From: Petrolisthes cinctipes
Lineage: Eukaryota; Arthropoda; Malacostraca; Decapoda; Porcellanidae
Assembly (NCBI GenBank): GCA_033782935.1
Contig: JAWQEG010000634.1
Location: 167,501-231,500, forward strand
Length of the DNA: 64,000 bases
Direction of reading: 5' to 3'
Position numbers and translations under genes: made by a program. Numbering within the stretch: the first letter of the stretch is position 1; the number at the start of each line of letters is the position of its first letter. The notes under the pieces were generated by a model. The model made no database searches and was not told the origin of the DNA. It was given only the letters and a program-made list of their open reading frames with translations. This document shows, in pieces, positions 27,523 to 63,248 of this stretch.

Positions 27523-28536
27523 AAATTTTAATTTACAGATAGTAAACCATATTCAGAGGTGTCAAAGTTAATTATCACAAGTACTGGCCAATGAATGATC
27601 GGATGAGAATATTTTAATACTGTAACTAGAGGGATATTAAATCACTGTATATGACAAAATTATTATGAACCCAATGAGGAGGTTATATAATCAGCGACAC
27701 TATTACTACTACTACTACTACTACTACAGTCAACTCCCCTGCCTGCCTCTTACCATTTACCTACACAATCGCGTCTCAAGGAGTTTTTTCGGTGTCCCAC
27801 GAGCTATGTCATTAAATTTTGGAAATAAATTTGGAAAGAGTGGTCGTTTAACATTGTAAAGTATATACACGACTCCCCAAGATAGATTTTCTTTCCTTGA
27901 AGCAAACACACATTAGTTTTAGTAATGATTAGTATTGTATGTGAATGGCAACTGCAACTCTCGCATCAAAAACCTGCACACCTTCTTATCCCTAAATGGA
28001 CAAAAAAGGATTCAGTCACCTATGAGGAACACAAGCAAGACCCGTGACCACCTATATCTAAAGCTACCCCCCCCCCTCCCGGCTGGTAAAGTGTCAAATA
28101 AGATTATAAATTCGAAGTAATGGTGAAGCTTCTGTGCGAATTTCTAACACCTAAAACACTGATCCATGAGTTTGCATTAATTAAGGGAACATTCTCTTGT
28201 TGGTGAATTGGAAGGTCTCTGATTCCTCCAAACTATGAGAGGAAACAAATCCCCTATTAGAACCAGTGAGGGTGTCTGTTTCCTGGCATAGTTTGGAGGA
28301 ATCACAGATTTTCCAATTCACCAACAAGAGAATCTCCCTTTAATTCCAATCAGCACATACTTTATTAATGCCAAACAACCAACATCTGACTGATTAATGT
28401 CTAGCGGTGAACACATATGACAACATCAACCTGGAGAGTGCATGCCGTGTCAGCGATCACATTAAAACATTTCACACTAACTGAATCGTTTGCCTGTCTT
28501 TAATTATGAAAGCTCCCTCACCTTTTTCGGAGCCAT
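19239..28536 (-). CDS. BHMT: Betaine-homocysteine S-methyltransferase, 9 exons, complete
   Basis: Transfers a methyl group from betaine to homocysteine, giving methionine and dimethylglycine; a cytosolic zinc enzyme. Coding exons in order: 28536-28522, 25772-25643, 23938-23820, 22821-22716, 22167-22082, 20946-20787, 20606-20436, 20123-19895, 19425-19239. Phases are consistent, giving 400 aa (human 406). The start MAPKK is followed by [19 protein letters not shown]. Family signatures include [52 protein letters not shown] and DLPEFPFG. Zinc ligands: Cys210 in GLNCHFDP plus Cys292-Cys293 in [12 protein letters not shown], at a constant offset of seven from human Cys217, 299 and 300. The C-terminal dimerisation tail [20 protein letters not shown] is present, so the enzyme looks functional. 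It lies head-to-head with the next enzyme of the pathway. Confidence 0.97.
19431..19540 (-). repeat. Possible weak duplication next to BHMT exon 9 acceptor
   Basis: On the plus strand, TGGAAGGATGAAGTTTACTG beside the acceptor resembles TTGAAAGATGAAGTTTATTG near 19508. It is short and imperfect, so it is only suggestive. Confidence 0.4.
19728..19889 (+). mobile_element. TTAA foldback family A, BHMT intron 8
   Basis: Contains GTAAATCTGGAGCAAATGAT and ends GTATACTATCATCCTCTTA, six bases from the BHMT exon 8 donor. Confidence 0.7.
20190..20260 (+). repeat. (TA)n microsatellite
   Basis: About 68 bases of pure TA in BHMT intron 7. Confidence 0.95.
20987..21190. mobile_element. Foldback family D, copy 2
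   Basis: AGCTGAGTCGAAGCCCGAGA is mirrored by TTTCGGGCTTCGACTCAAGT, with inner GACGACAGCCCACCC / GGGTGGGCTGTCGTC. It lies 40 bases upstream of BHMT exon 6. Confidence 0.75.
21342..21520. mobile_element. TA-type foldback family G', copy 1
   Basis: ACAGTCACGAGTCATAATAA then GTATCCAGATCTGCTTCGAA at the left, mirrored by CTTCAACAAGACCTGAATAG at the right. Copies recur at 36703 and 55092. Confidence 0.65.
21522..21746. mobile_element. Foldback family L, copy 2
   Basis: TACGGTTGGCCACATGAATT, then CTTACACA, is mirrored by TACCAATTCTTGTGGCCAAT near 21720-21740. It lies between two G-type elements, almost end to end. Confidence 0.65.
21747..21918. mobile_element. TA-type foldback family G, copy 1
   Basis: TACACTCGCGATGCAAAATA is mirrored by AATTTTGGATTGCGAGTGTA. 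The inner arms CTTCGAATAGCCTGATCGAG and CAAATTATTCGAAACTTC match the other copies. Confidence 0.75.
22250..22352 (+). repeat. ACA/ACT/TAA trinucleotide repeats
   Basis: Runs of CAACTA, ACT and AATA/TAA just upstream of BHMT exon 5 (minus strand). Confidence 0.85.
22487..22690 (+). repeat. ~30-base minisatellite in BHMT intron 4
   Basis: Six to seven units of GTTGTGTAAGAGAAGAATGA then ATGAGGAAC with small changes. The array ends about 30 bases from the BHMT exon 4 donor. Confidence 0.9.
22845..23050 (+). mobile_element. TTAA foldback family A with internal insertion, BHMT intron 3
   Basis: Starts TTAAGGGGGTCGTATAG and ends ATACTATCCCCTGAATTA. About 40 extra bases (ACAAAACATATATATATC type) sit in the core. 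Confidence 0.75.
23139..23302. mobile_element. TA-type foldback family F, copy 1
   Basis: TACAGTCACGAGTACTATTA is mirrored by TTATTAGTGCTCGTGACAGT. Inner pair: GTGCTTCGAATACC and the region around GAATTGGACTGTTCAAAGC. Confidence 0.75.
23303..23375 (-). mobile_element. TTAA foldback family A fragment
   Basis: TTAGAGCACCTTGATTCATC, then CAAAGTATGCCATGAAGG: a half element directly after the family F copy. Confidence 0.5.
23995..24125 (+). repeat. Imperfect trinucleotide repeat (ACT/TAA/CAA)
   Basis: A mixed trinucleotide tract about 55 bases upstream of BHMT exon 3. Open frames here are repeat translations. Confidence 0.85.
24478..24692. mobile_element. Foldback family H, copy 1
   Basis: TACAGCCACAATCAAATAAC then CACCAACACTTTCCTTCCAT, mirrored by ATGGAAGGAAAGTGTCGGTG then GTTATTGGATTGTGGCTGTA. 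The arms are nearly perfect, and the element shares its right TA with the next one. Confidence 0.85.
24690..24852. mobile_element. TA-type foldback family F, copy 2
   Basis: Abuts family H. Runs from TACATTTACGAGCACTAATA to TATTAGTGCTTGTGACTGTA. Confidence 0.75.
24911..25065 (+). mobile_element. TTAA foldback family B, BHMT intron 2
   Basis: TTAAGGACCCTGTGACTG and ATCACAGGGTCTCTTAA, with the complete core pair. Confidence 0.85.
25260..25422 (-). mobile_element. TTAA foldback family A, BHMT intron 2
   Basis: Core GCACCTTGATTCCTCCAAAA to GGGGGAATCAATTGCTCCAG; the ends are weak. Confidence 0.65.
25859..26073. mobile_element. Foldback family H, copy 2
   Basis: TACAGCCACAATCAAATATC to TATTTGATTTTGGCTGTATA. 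The interior is inverted relative to copies 1 and 3. Confidence 0.8.
26098..26251 (-). mobile_element. TTAA foldback family A, truncated by family H
   Basis: Begins CAAGGGGATGGTATATAC. The right end stops at ACCAGCATTGTAG, where family H copy 3 starts. Confidence 0.7.
26248..26462. mobile_element. Foldback family H, copy 3
   Basis: GAGCCACAATCAAATAACCA to TTTAATTGTGGCTGCACC. It follows the family A end with no spacer. Confidence 0.8.
26488..26652. mobile_element. TA-type foldback family J
   Basis: TACACCCACCTACAAAAGCG then CTGTCGCCTCA, mirrored by TGAGGCGACAGCGCTTTTGT then AGGTGGGTGTA. The perfect arms indicate recent insertion. Confidence 0.85.
26651..26806. mobile_element. TA-type foldback family K
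   Basis: TACACTGGCTCAAAAAAGTA then TCGCGCA, mirrored by TGCGCGATACTTTTTTGATC then GAGTGTA. It shares the TA at 26651 with family J. Confidence 0.8.
27047..27197 (-). mobile_element. TTAA foldback family A, BHMT intron 1
   Basis: Runs from TTAAGGGTATATAGTAAAC to GTACTTCCTCCTTAA. Confidence 0.8.
27451..27520 (+). repeat. C run and (CT)n microsatellite
   Basis: Twelve C then about 58 bases of CT, in BHMT intron 1. Confidence 0.95.
28181..28343. mobile_element. TTAA foldback family C, BHMT intron 1
   Basis: A near-perfect palindrome: TTAAGGGAACATTCTCTTG, then TTGGTGAATTGGAAGGTCTC, mirrored by TTCCAATTCACCAACAAGAG and AATCTCCCTTTAA. It lies 180 bases downstream of the BHMT first exon. Confidence 0.9.
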
Positions 28537-28673
28537 GATCGACTATCTTGTACGTGTGTGTGTGTTTCGGTGTAGCTAGCGGCAGTCTGCAGAACTAGAA
28601 GCGCTGTCTGTAGGGTTCTTGCGATGCGACCGAGAGCGAGTCAAGAGATGGGACAACTACAGGCGCTGGCGAG

Positions 28674-28681
28674 TATTTATA
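28674..28681 (-). promoter_or_regulatory. TATA box of BHMT
   Basis: On the minus strand this reads TATAAATA in a GC-richer context (GCGTATAAATACTCGCC), about 138 bases upstream of the BHMT ATG. Transcription would start near 28645, leaving a 5' UTR of about 110 bases. This is a motif-based inference. Confidence 0.6.
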
Positions 28682-29704
28682 CGCTCTCCATCCGTACTCT
28701 TGCCAACTCATGTAAATTTTCCAAAACGTTCTGATGCTTTCGATATTGATTCGCCCATACTAGCATCTACTTGCAGAAAAACTGAATGATTTTATGTTAG
28801 ATTTTTGTGTACTTAACAGTCCATACTAACTGACTCGTAATGTATATAGTATTGGTTATAGTTATTATATTGGGTGTTGTTGCCACCATACTTATCAGTA
28901 AACTCTATATGTTCTGTAACAGCGCCAAAGTTGTCCCTGCTGTATCATCACTCTTATAATACAAGTGAATAAAGTCGGAATCTCTCCATCAGGTAGATTG
29001 TGACTCCTTCCCCTTCCACCCTCACACACATACACAACGCAGTCGTCTACACCTCACAGCTGCACCTTCAACCTTACACACCCGCCACGTGTTATGTTTT
29101 CTAGTGTATATTTTGTTAATATCAATATTTTCAATTTCAATGAGGTAGGCTACTGGTGCATACATCAGTGCAGTATTTTATCCTTTATTAACAACATACA
29201 ATATCATACACTTTGCAATACTTTCTAGACATCGTGAGGAAATAGTGATATGTTTGTATATTGTATTTTCTCTATTGTCTTCTTTACTAAAGCTCTCAAA
29301 ACTTTATTGTGTCCTTGGTAAAGATGTACTCCACTTGTATGACAACTTGTCTTATCTCACACAGGTCTAGACGCAAGCACTAGTGGATGCAAATCACAAG
29401 GATCATACTGAACAGTTTCTTTATGTGTACCGTCTTGGTCATTAGTTCTTATTCGTTCTGCTGGTGTGTATGTGTGTGTGTGTGTTCTGACTTACACTTA
29501 CTTTAACGCTGTGTCGCAAAAAAATGAAAACAGCAGTAAATAAATAAATAAATAAAAATATTCCTATGATTTCTTATGATAGTTTCTGACGCCGTGTTTG
29601 GCCAGCTATGTTATCTTACCTCCTTTGTGTATATTCGATCAATAATTGTTAATACAGTTTCAAAAATGGTGTATAAGAACTACTGCTGGTCTTGATTATA
29701 TGTA

Positions 29705-29976
<272 letters not shown>

Positions 29977-30181
29977 CGTTTCCTCAGTCTTGTTTTGTTT
30001 TTCATTAACTTGTACTCGTGTATATTTTTATGTTGGGAAGATGTATGAATTTGTGCAGGAAAATATTGACTTTATATTCGTCAGTGCTAATGAATGAATG
30101 CATTATCATTATTATTGTCAAAGCTTATAGGTATATAACTTTACTATGACTATTATTCCTCTGGAGAAATACGAGTTATAC

Positions 30182-30289
<108 letters not shown>

Positions 30290-30824
30290 TTTAACGAATG
30301 AGGGATGAAGGGTATAGTTTGGTATCAAGGTATATACAAATTCAAGTTCTCGTTTCATGTGTGTTCATCATTTTACCACACCCGAGTTTATGTCACCACA
30401 CCTGAGTTTACGTAAAGGGTTGAGAATTAACGTGTTCCCAAGGCCTTACGTGTTCCTACCCACTATCCCTCACGTGTACTGAACAAGTAGTCATCTTTCA
30501 TCTGGCATCTCTATTGGCCACGCCCCCACCTATACTGCTGCCTACCTCTCGGCTACACTTGCTAAACCAGTCATTCACAGTAGCAACTTATACAGGATTT
30601 CGTTCTTCGACACTGCATGGACCCCTGGCTGGCAGGATTAACTTAAGTTACTGTAATATAATATCCTACGTTCTAACAATTGTAATCCTGAAAACAATTA
30701 TTATCAGTTCAGGCCAGAAATTTTCGTTGCCAATCACAAAATTCTGGCGATAGTAAAATTTTAGCCACGTTAATAAATTGCTTGACATATCTATCGAGTA
30801 CGTGTTGTAGTAAAGTAAACAAAC

Positions 30825-56553
<25,729 letters not shown>

Positions 56554-57304
56554 GAGCGACCCTTTGCAAATCTACCCAACCCTCATGATTCGCTGGCCTT
56601 GTCTGCTCGTTACACAGTGAGAACTCAAGCCAGGGTTTTGTTTGTCCCTGCATTACTCTGGATGTATCTACTTACACCTCCTTGATAGGTACAGTCTGTT
56701 ACAGTTCCGACTGGGCCACCCAGTATCGAGAGATCGTAGATGTGGCAGCAGTGTGTGTGTGTGCTCGAAAATTATACGGATCGTCAACACTCTCCCTCTG
56801 TAGTGAACATGACCCTGCCTCAAAGTTCATTCCATAGATGGCGCTGTGTAGTTGTGGAAGGAATGTGGACTGCAGGGTTGAAGTTTCGGGAAACATCTAT
56901 GCTCGTGCCAATGAGTCATGAGCTCTCAGGCAGAGTGGTTGAGGAATGCTATTATGGAAATTTAACAACTATATTACACAATGATCAGGTGAAGCTAAGG
57001 TAAAGTTGTTCGTGTCCTGAACAGTGAATATTTCTTCTTAATGGTTATCATGTTTGGCATGCAACATTGCTCAGCCGTTCTGACAGAGCTCACGTCTCGT
57101 TGCCACGATTGTTATCTTGTTTTTCTACCAACTAGGATCGGGCAGATAGGTTGTTTTCTTTGTCCATCATATTTTGGTAAGCATAATTTGAGATCACCTT
57201 TGATTTCGTATTTTATTTGTAAGTCAGGTATTACATGCATAGTAAAATTCCTTCATTGCTAAATACTTTTTCTCTCTCGTAATAAAAATGTTAAAGTCAA
57301 CTGT

Positions 57305-57309
<5 letters not shown>

Positions 57310-57357
<48 letters not shown>
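57310..57357 (+). repeat. (CT)n microsatellite in the left arm
   Basis: The equivalent GA run in the right arm (60091-60190) is longer and interrupted, so it has diverged since the arms formed. Confidence 0.95.
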
Positions 57358-57359
<2 letters not shown>

Positions 57360-57986
57360 ATAAACACCATCTTATCTTATCCTATCTCTATACTAATGAA
57401 ATCGAACAGAGAGTGAGGACCAATTCCACAGTTGTTCGTTGTGATTTGTTAGCACCCAAACGAAAGAAACTAAACTGTGTAAATGACTTGTGTCTGATTT
57501 ATTGGAAGCATCTGATGAGTAAAGTATGCAGCTATTGTAATAATACAAATGCTCAATTAATAGTTTTGGTGAATAGGAATAATCAGCTTTTGAGAAATAA
57601 CGAAGCCTTACAAGTGTGTTTGGGGAGGACTCTGACAAAATGACTGTGGAATCAGTCCTGGCTCCCTGACATTCTACGTTAATAAACAAATTAGTAGTGT
57701 CGAAATAAGCGATCGTTTTGCCAGTGATAATCAACTCGCATTGATTGTTAACTGGGTTATGTTTGTTTTGAACCCACAGGTGAACGGGGAAGAGGCATCA
57801 CTCCTAACGACCAAACGTGTGTTTAACCTACTAATAGATTACCCCAAGTCTTGCTAATAGATACATTAATGTGTGCATAGTAGTAGGTGATCTACCAAAT
57901 TTGCACACCGTTCACATAATGATGGATTTATGTGGAGAAGAGAAGGGCGAAGTCTCAGAAAGTAGCCTAGGTGGGCAAGGTGAACT

Positions 57987-58199
57987 TCGTTGGAACCCCA
58001 TAGAGAACATGTGGGCTAATATGGTCAACTGCTGGGAGCCAGAGATGGTGGAGCGGAGACCGGAGGCACTAATGGCTCATACCCAGGCTCAGTGGGAGAT
58101 GTTCCGCAACAAACCTAACAAATTCGACGCATTGTGGCCTCTGTGCCCGATAGACTGCGTGCCGTCATAGAGAAGGAAGGTGGCTGGACTGGATATTAA
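57987..58199 (+). pseudogene. Tc1-like transposase C-terminal fragment, frameshifted
   Basis: WNPIENMWANMVNCWEPEM is the C-terminal part of the DDE domain (NPIEN motif). It is followed by a W-MFRNKP helix, and in another frame by VASVPDRLRAVIEKEGG and WTGY before a stop at 58197-58199. At least one frameshift separates the two near 58133. The N-terminal and the first two catalytic acids are absent, so it cannot encode active enzyme. Confidence 0.8.
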
Positions 58200-59109
58200 T
58201 TGTCAATGTAAATAACAAATTATTTTGTTTAAATAAATGTTGTTGGGTTGTCAAGGATTGTATAACTCCTACTTTGGCTATTTACATTTATAGAGTGTTC
58301 CTGTCTATTGAAATTATGAACCTGTAAAGATGACGAAAGTAGAGAATAACCAGAGTTTTATCTTTCCCCCGGCCAACGAGGGTTCAACCGCCGATTTTAC
58401 AGCTGGTTAGCATATTTCTCGAATTTGGCTGGAGAGCAAGAAGTGCTGGGACAAAATTAAGGAAAATTGCTCCTAACATATAGGAATAAAAGTAACCATA
58501 GGAATTTTTTTAAATAGTCTCATGGTCTTTCCCAGCTCATTTTACCTACTTGACTGCATTTCAACCCAACCATACTTAATCTAACCTAACTGAACGGATT
58601 GCATTGACCAGGTCAGAATTGAAAAATATGCCTCCGAATAGGGGTCCCTCTGAGTGTGCAGTGTGTTTTAAGATGTGATCTCGGGCACGGACGCGAATAT
58701 TTTATATTTATTTATAATGCAAGTAAATCTTGGTTTAATCACGTGTTCAGTCTGACTTTTACTAGGAGCTAATTTTCTTTAGGATTATTACACATACAGC
58801 ATGATATCGGTAATGTCAATTTAGACACATTCTTCTTTAATTTGTGTAGCTAACGTTATCTATTCATTACTTGATGACTCGATAAAAAGATACACAGAAT
58901 ATGCGAGAGGGATAGTTTCGGAGTAATTTCGTAATTCGTAGGATTTATGGTAACGGGTGATACAATAAACAAAGTAATAAAAATCTTTAGGATTTTATCA
59001 TTATAAGGAGTCGTTACTCTGAAACGCTCATCAAATACTGCCTGGCAAACTACATTCCTAGCAAAAGTAATGACCCTACGTATCCGTCTGCTCAACCGGT
59101 GCCTTCCAG
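58200..59109. other. Core of the Tc1-type element without coding signal
   Basis: No motif recognised on either strand; it may be replaced or eroded transposon interior. Confidence 0.5.
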
Positions 59110-59417
59110 TGAACTTCACCTTGCCCACCTACTTTCCGAAACTTCGCCCTTCTCTTCCCCACAGCCACACACCGTTAGCTCTGGAATAAATCAATCATTA
59201 TGTGAACGATGTGCAAATTTAGTAAAACACCTACTGTTATGCACACACTATTTTTCACTACAAAAGGTTAATTAGCAAAAATCGGGGTAATCTATTAGGA
59301 GGTTAAACACACGTTTGGTCGCTAGGAGTGATCCCTCTTCCCCATTCAGGTGTGGCTTCTAAACAAACATAACCCAGTTAATATAACAATCAATGCCAGT
59401 TGATTATCATTGGCAAA

Positions 59418-59725
59418 TTGATTGATTGATCGATTGATTTTTGGCGCTGCAACATCGAGATCATATAGCGCCAGAAGAAGGTGATAGAAGAGGTGGGACA
59501 GCAAGCAGGAAGGAAATAGAAAGAAAAGAGACAGTTGAATAACTGAAAGAGATTGGCTGGGGCCGAAGGGGCGCCAAAACCCTTAAAGTATTGCCCTCTA
59601 TCACTACCGGCAATACCCCCCTACGGGGTCTAAAGGAGAAAGGGAGAAGAGGTGGAGATGAGGGAAAGGTGAAGAAAGAACAGGATAAGAAAAGTGAAAA
59701 AGTTAGAAGGAGGTGAAGAAGAATC
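59418..59725 (-). mobile_element. 308-base retroposon (SINE-like) inside the right arm
   Basis: Flanked by a perfect 13-base duplication TATCATTGGCAAA (59405-59417 and 59726-59738). Read on the minus strand it ends in an (AATC)n-type tail (59418-59440 on the plus strand, ATTG repeats). It carries TTTTGGCGCCCCTTCGGCCC and the pair GGCGCTATATGATCTC / TGCAGCGCC. The tail and duplication indicate target-primed reverse transcription. Confidence 0.75.
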
Positions 59726-60088
59726 TATCATTGGCAAAAGATCACATATTTCGACACTTATGTGTTTAACGTGGAATGTCAAGGAGTCAGGGCCGGTCCC
59801 GCATAGTCATTTTGTTTGTCAGATTCCTCCCCAAACACACTCGTAAGCCTTCGTTATTTCCCAAAAGCTGAGTATACCTATTCACCAAAACTATCAAGCA
59901 CTAGTATTATTACAATATCTGTAAACTTTACTCATCAGGTTAATCCAATAAATCAGTCAAAAGTCATTTACACAGTTTAGATTCTTTCGTTTGGGCGCTA
60001 ACAAACTACAACGAACAACTGTGGAATTGGTCCTAAATCTCCATACGATTTCATATCTAAATAGACTGGATAAGATAAGATAGTGTTC

Positions 60089-60147
<59 letters not shown>

Positions 60148-60163
60148 CAGTACACTTTAACGT

Positions 60164-60198
<35 letters not shown>

Positions 60199-60758
60199 TG
60201 AGAAGGAGTATTTAGTAATGAAGGAATTTTACTATGCATGTAATACACTGTAACGTGACTTACAAATAAAATACAAAATCAGAGGTGAACATCAAATAAT
60301 GCTTACCAAAATATGATGGCCAAAGCAAACAACCTATCTGCTCGATCTGCTCGAGTTGGTAGAAAAACAAGAAAACAATGCAATGTTGCATGCTAAACAT
60401 GAAATCCATTTAGAAAAAGTATTCACTGTTCAGGCTACGAACAACTTTACCTTAGCTTCACCTGAACATTGTGTAATATAGTTGTTAAATTTCCATAATA
60501 GCATTCCTCAACCACTCTGCCTGAGAGCTCATGACTCATTGGCACGAGCATAGATGTTTCCCGAAACTTCAACCCTGCAGTCCACATTCCTTCCACAACT
60601 ACACAGCGCCATCTATGGAATGAACTTTGAGGCAGGGTCATGTTCACTACAGAGGGAGAGTGTTGACGATCCGTATAATTTTCGAGCACACACACACACT
60701 GCTGCCACATCTACGATCTCTCGATACTGGGTGGCCCAGTCGGAACTGTAACAGACTG

Positions 60759-61094
60759 TACGTACAGTATATATGGTAGAGATTTGTTGAGAAATGGCCA
60801 CTATGTTGTTTCAATACAAACAAATCAACTTTGGTGCTAATTATACAGATGATCCGCTGACAACATGTATTTCAAAATTCTAATGCTTGAACTACAACTT
60901 ATAGTGTTAACTTCATACGGCTTGAGTTAAAGCTCTGTTGTCAGTCAGTGGTTTGTCAGTTAGGGATATTTGGGACAGACAACCAAAAAGTACAAATATA
61001 TATATATATATATATGCAGAAACCTCACTTCACCATGGGATGTGTGTATGCAAAATATTATTATTTATTTCTATTATTTCTCCTGTGGTTATTT

Positions 61095-61145
<51 letters not shown>

Positions 61146-61914
61146 CATGAAATAAGCACACTTTATCCTCTAAATACTGCTGATAATGAATTTGTGAGTT
61201 TTACGTTTTTCATTGAAGGTTATAGTATATTTCAGAGAACATTGGGCAGTTTATTTTTCCTAGTAATAACAAGTAATTAGACATACCGAAACATTATGTT
61301 TTAAGGTGCAATGGACCTCATTCATACCGGCCATAATTATAAGTGTTAACTGTAGTTTAGTAGTGATTTTGTTAGCTGATAGTATCTAAAATTCTGCATC
61401 CTGGCAGCATTACATTAATTAAATAAATCATTCACCCAAACATACCTAAACCACTCGCCCTGTCAGATAGTGATTTCCAAACAAACCCGTGCTATAGTGC
61501 AACTCCATCTCTCTATCAGACAACATTTACTGTTGCAGAAAATAAATCACAAGGTATTACAGGTGCAGTACATAATATATCCCTACTTCATGATATTTTA
61601 TTGGAAATTTGAGGTCACATTAAGGAAGTATGAAACGATTGAGTGAGACTTAAAAGAGCAACCTGAGAGCAATGTAGGAAAGTATATAATTATTATGTCT
61701 CTGTCATTATAAGGGTTTAACATGTATTATAGAGGAGAAAATGCATGGACGATACAGCCAAAACGAATATGATTTACAATTTACAATACTGTATCCAAAT
61801 GTTACTTACACAAATCATAGAATTATTATGCTGTATAATGCATGCAATAAATATAGAGTACTATTGACTAAGTACCAAACCAATACCGGGTATGTATTTC
61901 AATGACTCGCTCAT
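60759..61914. other. Region between the Tc1-type element and the ATPase beta gene
   Basis: Probably the 3' UTR or flank of the minus-strand gene. It holds a TA microsatellite at 61098-61141 and a shorter one at 60998-61014. No gene seen. Confidence 0.5.
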
Positions 61915-63248
61915 TTACTCAATAAAAAGTTCAACCCTGCCTAAAGTTTCATTTGGGGTGATATTTTTAGCCCACATTTTGCAGTCCAAAGCTATCACCA
62001 TATTCCCTGTAAAGGAAGAAATTATTTTAGTGATCATGATATTGTTTCAGCAGTATTATTTAGATATGTTTTCTCCTTTGTATCTTAGTTTATGGATGGA
62101 GAGAGAAGAAATAAAACTAATAAGAAGTTCCTTTTACCCATCGACTGTATCACAAAACTTGAGAGACGATGTAGGATCAGGGAATGAACCTAACTAAACC
62201 ATCCAGTTCCTGACCTAACTAAACTTAGGCCAAAAGATGAATAGTATTTCTTTGGGCCTTGACTGAATTCAACCATGCAGCCTCTCTTTTATCATATTTT
62301 AGATTTACGTGTTATAATAATGTTCCCAGAAAAGTTTAAGCGAATTGTTTGAAAATATATTAACTTTCAATATTGAGCTATAATATGGAAACTGTATACA
62401 CCTGCTTCGAATTTGCCTATATATTAAATAATCTTACCTAATAAATTGTGCGGAAAAAATGAAATAAATTAGGGTATTCTGAAAAATCAAAGCGTGTAAA
62501 GAGATGGAACCTGCTCGGAAGAGAATGAGAACTTACTCTGAGGTTTCCTAAACTGCAATGCTACAATTGGCCGGAAATACTGAGGGACATCCTTGTATGG
62601 GAAGTAGTATTGAGGGAAGCCGTGCCAGGGGGACATCTGAAGTGGACCCATATATTCCCTATCTACTGGCCCCACAGGTTCACACCACACCCATACCATC
62701 TGTAAAACAATGACCACCTCAATAATTATAAATTCGTGCTGGCTAATCAGAGATACAATATAAAGCACCGATATTGACCTACAGCATTTATCCCATTTTT
62801 AGTTCATATCAGGCGTTAGAGTATATATGTAGTTATAAGTATAGACTAGAGCGAGCCAGTACTTGTACAGAATGACACCCAATTGGTCTAGGTGATGGTT
62901 TAAGTGGTTAAGTGACCATTCAGCGTTAAACCCTCAGGAAAAAATAATTACTTGCCATAACAGTAGGCTATACGCCTAGCTACCATCACATCCAAAATAT
63001 TGTTTAGACAGTCAAACAGCCAGCTGTTCCTTCACTCATGTATACAAAGGTTTGAAGCTGGCTGACGGATTTAACGAACTTTTTGGTGAGTTTACAAACG
63101 TTTAGACTCTAGAAAATAAGAGACCCACTTTTGGTATTGTACCGCCGTTGTCAGCAGCGTTGTTAGAGATGATATCCTTCAGATCCTGAGGCATGGCGAC
63201 TGGTAGTTCATTCAACTCCTCATAAACTTCAGGAACCCAATCAACAAC
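61915..63248 (-). CDS. Na+/K+-ATPase beta-type subunit, three C-terminal exons
   Basis: The beta subunit is the type II membrane glycoprotein that matures and guides the Na+/K+ pump; the visible part is extracellular. Exons in order: 63248-63129, 62699-62537, 62006-61915, with matching phases. Residues seen: VVDWVPEVYEELNELPVAMP then QDLKDIISNNAADN, then MVWVWCEPVGPVDREYMGPL, then WHGFPQYYFPYKDVPQYFRP then IVALQF, and finally MVIALDCKMWAKNI with the stop after LGRVELFIE. Cys in VWCEP and LDCKMW fit the third conserved disulfide of the family. NIT before PNET is a possible glycosylation site. Familiar beta positions such as GYLSPLVAV are changed (QYFRPIVAL), so this is a divergent paralogue. 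The exon 63248-63129 donor (GTGGGT) was chosen to keep phase. The cytoplasmic and membrane part must lie beyond 64000. Confidence 0.88.

Larger units (their letters stand above)
56692..60758 (+). mobile_element. Tc1/mariner-type transposon with ~1.3 kb inverted arms
   Basis: The left end CAGTCTGTTACAGTTCCGAC and right end GTCGGAACTGTAACAGACTG are perfect inverses, both next to TA (56690-56691 and 60759-60760). CAGT-type termini and TA duplication fit Tc1/mariner. The left arm runs to about 57990. The right arm starts about 59110 and is longer only because of a 308-base insertion. The outer ~300 bases of the arms differ by about one base, while the inner parts are clearly diverged. The core holds a broken transposase tail. 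It begins 138 bases downstream of the DMGDH stop codon, so it is probably in or beside that gene's 3' UTR. Confidence 0.85.

Noticed and set aside
56699..57003. 65- and 87-codon frames duplicated at 60447-60751
   Set aside because: They are the inverted arms of the Tc1-type element, with no protein-family resemblance; duplication alone explains them.
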